A DNA stretch of 64,000 bases from the NCBI GenBank assembly GCA_019009955.1, contig CM032230.1:26974001-27038000 (forward strand), written 5' to 3'. Positions 59,232 to 64,000 of the stretch are shown piece by piece. Within the stretch, counting starts at the first letter, position 1. Each line of letters starts with the position of its first letter. Position numbers and translations under genes: made by a program. Below the pieces are notes generated by a model. That model worked only from the letters and a program-made list of their open reading frames with translations. It made no database searches and had not been told where the DNA came from. The stretch is from Riptortus pedestris. Taxonomy: Eukaryota; Arthropoda; Insecta; Hemiptera; Alydidae.

Positions 59232-60114
59232 AATCGCGACCTACTAACACCTCCAAGGACTTAACATTCTTGAAGATCATTCTTTGAATTCCATGTTCTT
59301 CAAGAAATCCTTGATACTTTTAGTCTGTGACAGAATTCAAATAAGTTCGCCAATACCACTCTATATCGTGAAATGCGTTATAAATTATGTTATTGAAGGA
59401 TTTTTTAGCTTTTATGCATATCATACATAAGATTATAACTGTTTGTCAATGAACTCAGATTGTACATCTCTTGGTTGAATTGTTCAATGGTTTTTGAAAA
59501 TATTTATTTATAAACCAGAAGTGAATGAGTAGTGTTACTTTGTGTATAGGATAGAGCAAAGGATTGAAAAACACGAGACTCGGCCATTTTCTTCGTTTTC
59601 ATTTGAGTTTTCTATATTTACATGCTCAAACTGAAATTGTGGGTTGGTAGGTTTTTTGAATCTTGAAATGTCTTTTTTTTTTTAAATCTTTGGCATAAAC
59701 TTTAAAAAAGTAGTTTCAAATCGGCACGTCAAGCCACGAGATTGCTTAATGAGGTCCAATTACGGATAGAATAAAAGTCATAGTCGAGTCTTCACAACTT
59801 ATTATCGCTCAGCCGTATTTCAGTTCTCATCCCTCAGTGTCTTAGAACTGCCATGAGAATGGATAATACATTCTCAGTAAGCTGGCTATCTTGTGAAAGA
59901 TTGACAACGAAATCTGCTTATTTTACATAGCTCTTGTTCATTTGTGGCAGCGATTTTTTTTTTCTATAGTTCTGAAATCAAACTATCATTAAGGAAATGT
60001 GATGATTTTCGTTATTATGCTTGAGATCATCATTACACGTTATGAAATTGATCTTCTTAATAACGTAATGAGCTACATTTCTTTTTCTGTAATTTTTTCT
60101 AGGACTCCAGTATC
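59232..60114. other. Unique sequence
   Basis: Nothing recognised. Confidence 0.5.
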
Positions 60115-60244
60115 AACGGAGTTACTACTAATATTTTCCTCATGACTCGATTTTCGGAAAACTTCATATTCCCTTCCATCAATCCAACAAAATAATGACA
60201 AAATCATTAAAGGAAACCTGCTTATAAGGTCCTTTCAACACTAT

Positions 60245-60289
<45 letters not shown>

Positions 60290-60315
60290 GCAATATATAT
60301 TTATATATATATATA

Positions 60316-60430
60316 TAGTGTTGTTGTTATTGGAGTCGTGGTCAGTGTTGGTGAAGAAAATCTTTGTTCATTCCAATATTTCGAGAATATTTATTTTTCT
60401 TCTTCATGGCAAGACTAAAGATACTTAAAA
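60316..60430 (-). mobile_element. Penelope-like terminal segment, left inverted arm
   Basis: About 115 bp, imperfect reverse complement of 60485-60600. The segments 'gttcattc(c/t)aatatttcgagaatatttat' and 'caagactaaagatacttaaaa' are nearly identical between arms. On the minus strand it carries ATGAAGAAG...TTCTCGAAA, one base off the hammerhead core. Confidence 0.6.
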
Positions 60431-60484
60431 GCTTAAAGAAGTACTCCTAATGTAAACAGAGGAACAACAGTGATGTACAATAGT

Positions 60485-60600
60485 TTTTAAGTATCTTTAG
60501 TCTTGCCCTGAAGAAGAGAAAATAAATATTCTCGAAATATTAGAATGAACTAAGATTTTTTCCCCAACACTGCCCAAGACACCTAAAAACAACAACACCA
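60485..60600 (+). mobile_element. Penelope-like terminal segment, right inverted arm, hammerhead-like core
   Basis: CTGAAGA (60508-60514) is followed by a stem GAGAA/TTCTC (60516-60520 with 60529-60533) and GAAA (60534-60537). This is the conserved order CUGANGA, stem II, GAAA of hammerhead ribozymes, which Penelope-like elements are known to encode in their terminal repeats. The flanking stems I and III are not convincingly formed. The arms are separated by 54 nt, and the RT and GIY-YIG coding region is absent. Confidence 0.55.
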
Positions 60601-60665
60601 TATATGCTCGTATAACCTGTTCGAAAAAACAAAACAAAAAAAACAACACTATTATATATATATAT

Positions 60666-60669
<4 letters not shown>

Positions 60670-60715
<46 letters not shown>

Positions 60716-60738
60716 AGAGAGTGAGAGAGAGAGAGAGA
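60670..60738. repeat. (GA)n microsatellite
   Basis: A nearly pure GA tract adjoining (TA)n at 60651-60668, located at the HINE-TA microsatellite position. It contains small interruptions (gacacagagagtgag). Confidence 0.92.
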
Positions 60739-61336
60739 TCTTTGTCTTTTAACGCTCTAGTGGTAACAATTTTTGTTTCACCGTTGCCAAACTCGATATT
60801 TAAGGTTTTTTTATTAATCTACAGATCAAGGTCCCCTGAAATCAGACCGGTAGGGACTTGGAAAGAAAAATTAAGACTTAGGGGGAATTATTTTGATATC
60901 GTTATTTTAAGTCGGATCAACATTTATTATACAACCAAACGTCCAGCAAATTTTATTGTCTAGAAATATTGCATTTTATACGTCTTCTCTAATTAGGAAA
61001 CTAAGGGAGTTACCAGTATTTTGTTTGTGTTTCTAGCCTGAAGTAAATCTCTAGTTCTACTTATCCAATTTGCATTTGAGTACTGAGTCACTAAAGTTCA
61101 AGAGATCTTTAGTACGGGTTATATTTCAGTTATCGGTTATATGAGATAACCAGTGTCATTTCTGTACTTAGAAAACCTGGTGATTATTATTATTATTATT
61201 ATTGGACTTTTTTATTTCTTCGTTTTCAACATTCAGTTATCTCTCTCTCCATTAATGGATAAGGATATCATCTATGTATCACTCCAGCAGTGGGGAAATC
61301 TGATTAGATACGCAACCCCTTGCTTGACAGATTATG

Positions 61337-61825
61337 TTATCATTATGTCAAGTATCTATATTTTCCTTAAAAATGATATATACTTAAATTTTGAAACGCC
61401 TGGCTAGAAATGGACTGCGTGTTGCAATACCAGAAAGGAAACTTATGCTGCAACAAAAAAACTGCTGCGAAGAAGCCTAATGTGAGTGGAATTCCCAGGG
61501 CTTCCATTGAAAGTGGATACAGGACACACGCAGAGAACTCCGTCTGACCATGTTCCAAATACCATGTATTATTTAACACTCAGCTATATCCTTGAGAAGC
61601 AACAATTTTACACAACATATGTATTCCCTAAGGAAAACATTACAGGTGGCTGATCAATTAAACGAAAATTACTGTCTGCTTCCAAATCCATACTCTTCTC
61701 TGTGGATCAGTAGTTCACTTTTAATTATTTTCGAATCGATTCGTTTCTAATTCTAGAAGCATTAATTTAATCCAATCGGGAATAACCAACCAAAAAATTG
61801 TACTTGTTATTACCTTATTAATTAT
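61337..61825. other. Unique sequence
   Basis: Nothing recognised. The (ATT)n run at 61176-61203 lies upstream inside the previous element. Confidence 0.45.
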
Positions 61826-62005
61826 TATTATTCATTTACGGGTTATCTACAAGTTAGCACCCTTTGCTAAGCATGTTATTTAATGAGTTCGTCACTAAAT
61901 AAATTAGTATTTCCCAGGCGGGAATCGAACTTTGCACTCTAGGTTTACCATCTGAGATGAAGGCCAACGCCTCAACTGATATAGATTACCTGAGCCACAA
62001 AACCG
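61826..62005 (-). mobile_element. tRNA-derived SINE, body shortened
   Basis: The plus strand shows the (ATT)n tail, 'acgggttatctacaag', 'gagttcgtcactaaataaatt', 'cccaggcgggaatcgaac' and 'aaggccaacgcctcaact'. The 'ctagccagggtggg' block is missing. TATTAATTAT at 61816-61825 and 62006-62015 is a 10-bp candidate target-site duplication, though in AT-rich sequence. Confidence 0.85.
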
Positions 62006-62164
62006 TATTAATTATAATACATTAGATCAACAACCCACGTCCGAATTCATATAACTAAACACTCATTAGATCTTGAAATAGATAAGAGATATAGACTCTT
62101 TAATAGCATATCTATTGAAGATCTAAATTTATTTTTCTATTCATTTTTTCGTAACTGAAGTATT

Positions 62165-62722
62165 TCGGTAATTTGAAATATCTTATTTTGCGTCGGATCA
62201 AAAATTTGTATAGAATCAATCTTATTGAAGGTTTAATGTTCTATAAATGTTTTCATGGGGATCGGGTTGGCCGTGAGAGTTAGGGCGTTGGTCCTAATCT
62301 CCCATGGCAGACCAATAGTGGCGCGTTCGAATCCCGCCCTGGGCAGTAGAAATTTATTTAATGACGGCCTCTTTAAATAAACTCCTTATGCCCACCCTGG
62401 CTAGAAAAGGTCGGTAACCTGTAGATAACCCGTTCCGATTAGACTAGTTGCATAAAGTGGACGTAAAATAAAAAATAAAAAAAAAATGTTTTTATGTACA
62501 TTTTTTCATTATCATGATTACTAACCGAAATTTATGAATTTTTTAGTTATCGGCCTTCAGTAAACCCCCACTTCTACTCTTATTAACAATGAGCTGTTAT
62601 ATTATCCAGTTTGAATACCAAATATTGTTCTCATTGAACTTTTACGTTTTGAGATAAATGCATATGCGTGACGCACGTAGGAAATCTGCTTAGTTCACGC
62701 AGCCCCTGCGTGACGGGTGTTT
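62165..62722 (-). mobile_element. HINE-TA split by a SINE
   Basis: Left piece 62165-62257: 'cggatcaaaaatttgtatagaatcaatcttattg'. Right piece 62485-62722: 'tcggccttcagtaaacccccacttctac' to 'gtaggaaatctgcttagttcacgcagcccctgcgtgacggg'. The 5' hairpin end is well preserved. The 3' half including the TA tract is absent. Confidence 0.92.
62258..62484 (+). mobile_element. tRNA-derived SINE inserted in HINE-TA
   Basis: A complete, well-preserved copy: head GGGATCGGGTTGGCCGTG, box B GCGTTCGAATCCCGC, body CTGGCTAGAAAAGG and 'gataacccgttccgattag', and A-rich tail. AATGTTTTCATG (62246-62257) and AATGTTTTTATG (62485-62496) form a 12-bp target-site duplication with one mismatch inside the HINE-TA sequence. 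Confidence 0.95.
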
Positions 62723-63247
62723 TTTTTAGTTCAACATTAACTGATTCTACATATGATCGTACCATGTAAAAAATGGGTGAAATCGAAAATCAGGAGTCAC
62801 AACTATTGCCATTATTATATCTTGGATCCAAAAATGTAATATACATGATAATGTTCTAAATTTTTTGCATTCATACATTTTCTATAATGTCACTACTTAC
62901 TTTATATTACCTCCACGTAATTGACTTTATATCGTATACATTAACCATTTATAAACATCTTATTCTTCATTTATGGTTCTAGAAAGGATTTATGAGCGTA
63001 TATTAAGAGGCACATTATTTTTCTTAAATGATTATTAATGTAAAAGCCTTGAAAGTGTAATATTAGAATCCCGTCACATCTTTGCTGGAAACAGGATAAG
63101 GCGCAGCTACGTGAAAGGACTGCATATTCATTTTTCCTCTGATCACTTTTAGCTTCGGAAACCACTCCTTAAGCGGATAAATGCAAGAGTGTTCTCCCTT
63201 CCGGAAAAACATGTCTTTCATTAATGAGTTCTCATTTATTCAGTTCC

Positions 63248-63250
<3 letters not shown>
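62723..63250. other. Unique sequence
   Basis: Nothing recognised. Confidence 0.5.

Positions 63251-63312
<62 letters not shown>
63251..63312. repeat. (TA)n outside the usual position
   Basis: About 31 TA units directly abutting the 3' end of the next HINE-TA rather than sitting inside it. This suggests that the element inserted beside or into an existing TA array. Confidence 0.9.
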
Positions 63313-63316
<4 letters not shown>

Positions 63317-63862
63317 AGCAGATTTCCCTGAAGGGATATCAGCTATTGAGGTCATACTTGTGACACGGATTTCGAAACATTTCCTCAAATGAACATCGGA
63401 TCCTACCCAGGAGATCACGAAAATGAGGTCCATTCAAAACTGTATTTATATGTAGGTAGGTAGACAGATATTTTTGTCTGTTAACGCTCTAACGTTCACA
63501 ATTTTTGTTTGTTGTTTACCAAACTTGATATTTAAATGTTTTTTGAAAAAAATGAAGATCAAGTTCACATTTGTATAGAACCAATCTTATTGCAAATGTA
63601 ATGTTTATAAATGTTGCTGTGTGCATTTTTTCACTATCTCGATCATTAAACGAGATATTGGCGTTTTTTTGCCCATCAGTAAACATCCACTCCTACTCAT
63701 GTCATAGTAACAATAGGCTGTTATGCAATGAAGCACTTTATTTGAAACCAAAATACCAAATATTATTCTCATAGACCTTTACGTTTTGAGATAGATGCAA
63801 ATACGTAACATAAGTGGGAAATCTGCTTAGTTAACGCAGCCGCTGGGCGACGAACTTTTTTT
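63313..63862 (-). mobile_element. HINE-TA, both ends present, internal deletion
   Basis: 3' TTTTAGCAGATTTCCCTGAAGG at 63314. The TA position holds 'tatttatatgtaggtaggtagacagatat' (63445-63472). 'agatcaagttcac' jumps to 'atttgtatagaaccaatc' (63557-63572), so the C-rich segment is deleted. The 5' end is GTGGGAAATCTGCTTAG...GCTGGGCGACGAACTTTT (63815-63860). Confidence 0.93.
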
Positions 63863-64000
63863 ACATGCTCCTAAAGTTCATTAAAAACATAAAGGGATAT
63901 GGGAAGGGTATTTTCTCAGGGTGGTTGTTCTGAGCGTACGACGCTTTCAAATTTTGAAAACGACACTTAAGGATGTTTTTTTTTCTTTATAGGTCTTTTT
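63863..64000. other. Unique sequence to window end
   Basis: Nothing recognised. Confidence 0.5.

Larger units (their letters stand above)
60115..61336 (-). mobile_element. HINE-TA, old copy split at its TA tract by a Penelope-like pair
   Basis: Left piece: 'ttttcctcatgactcgattttcggaaaac', then 'ggtcctttcaacactatac' and TA 60249-60286. Right piece after TA/GA (60651-60738): 'tttgtcttttaacgctctagtgg' through 'gaaatctgattagatacgcaaccccttgcttgacag' (61298-61336), the mutated 5' end. The interior between the two TA runs is the inverted pair below. Confidence 0.75.

Noticed and set aside
62260..62345. Possible tRNA-Ser gene
   Set aside because: It is the tRNA-derived head of a SINE with target-site duplications, not an independent gene.

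Overview
This window looks like a gene-poor stretch of a large, AT-rich animal genome, most likely an arthropod and probably an insect. A cockroach/termite-type genome is only a guess, based on the style of its repeats and LINE remnants. There is no operon structure, no intact host gene, no rRNA or tRNA gene and no CRISPR array. Nearly every open frame is a chance frame in AT-rich or (TA)n DNA.

The dominant component is one dispersed family with at least 20 recognisable copies or fragments on both strands. I interpret it as a non-autonomous rolling-circle element of the Helentron/HINE type. Full copies are about 0.65-1.0 kb. The 5' end begins GTCCGTCACGCAGG and can form a small hairpin (ACGCAG-GGG-CTGCGT). 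It is followed by AAGCAGATTTCCC. The 3' end is a 20-nt palindrome (TTTCCCTTAAGGGAAA core) followed by TGCTAA, so the 5' subterminal AGCAGATTTCCC is inverted at the 3' terminus. A (TA)n tract always lies at the same internal point, between the AGAGCGTTAACAGACA and TTTTGAACGGACCTC motifs. Below, the family is called HINE-TA (my name), and '+' means 5' hairpin to 3' palindrome.

Other components are: a tRNA-derived SINE family (about ten copies, four with visible target-site duplications); decayed non-LTR retrotransposons (an RT palm fragment at 19.1 kb, Jockey/CR1-like C-terminal zinc-knuckle ends at 28.4, 29.0, 37.2 and 45.0 kb, and an R2/CRE-like C-terminal endonuclease domain at 35.2-36.7 kb split by a HINE-TA copy); a separate Helitron with a GCGAAGC hairpin/CTAG end at 22.6-23.7 kb; a Penelope-like inverted pair at 60.3-60.6 kb with a hammerhead-like motif; a possible solo LTR at 47.05-47.38 kb; and a ~79-bp minisatellite at 33.65-34.18 kb.

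Layout: 1-17 kb is mostly unique AT-rich DNA with old fragments. 17-33.7 kb is a dense nest of HINE-TA copies, including two abutting head to tail. 33.7-37.4 kb holds the minisatellite and LINE copies. 37-58 kb alternates unique DNA with single copies and contains several short, less AT-rich islands (25.4, 41.7, 46.6 and 52.6 kb) that could be conserved non-coding or exonic sequence. 58-64 kb is another nest. Nested insertions give relative ages: SINEs into HINE-TA, HINE-TA into the R2-like LINE, and Penelope-like arms and a possible LTR into HINE-TA (TA)n tracts. Several RNA-like hairpins, best at 57092-57175, are not explained by these families.
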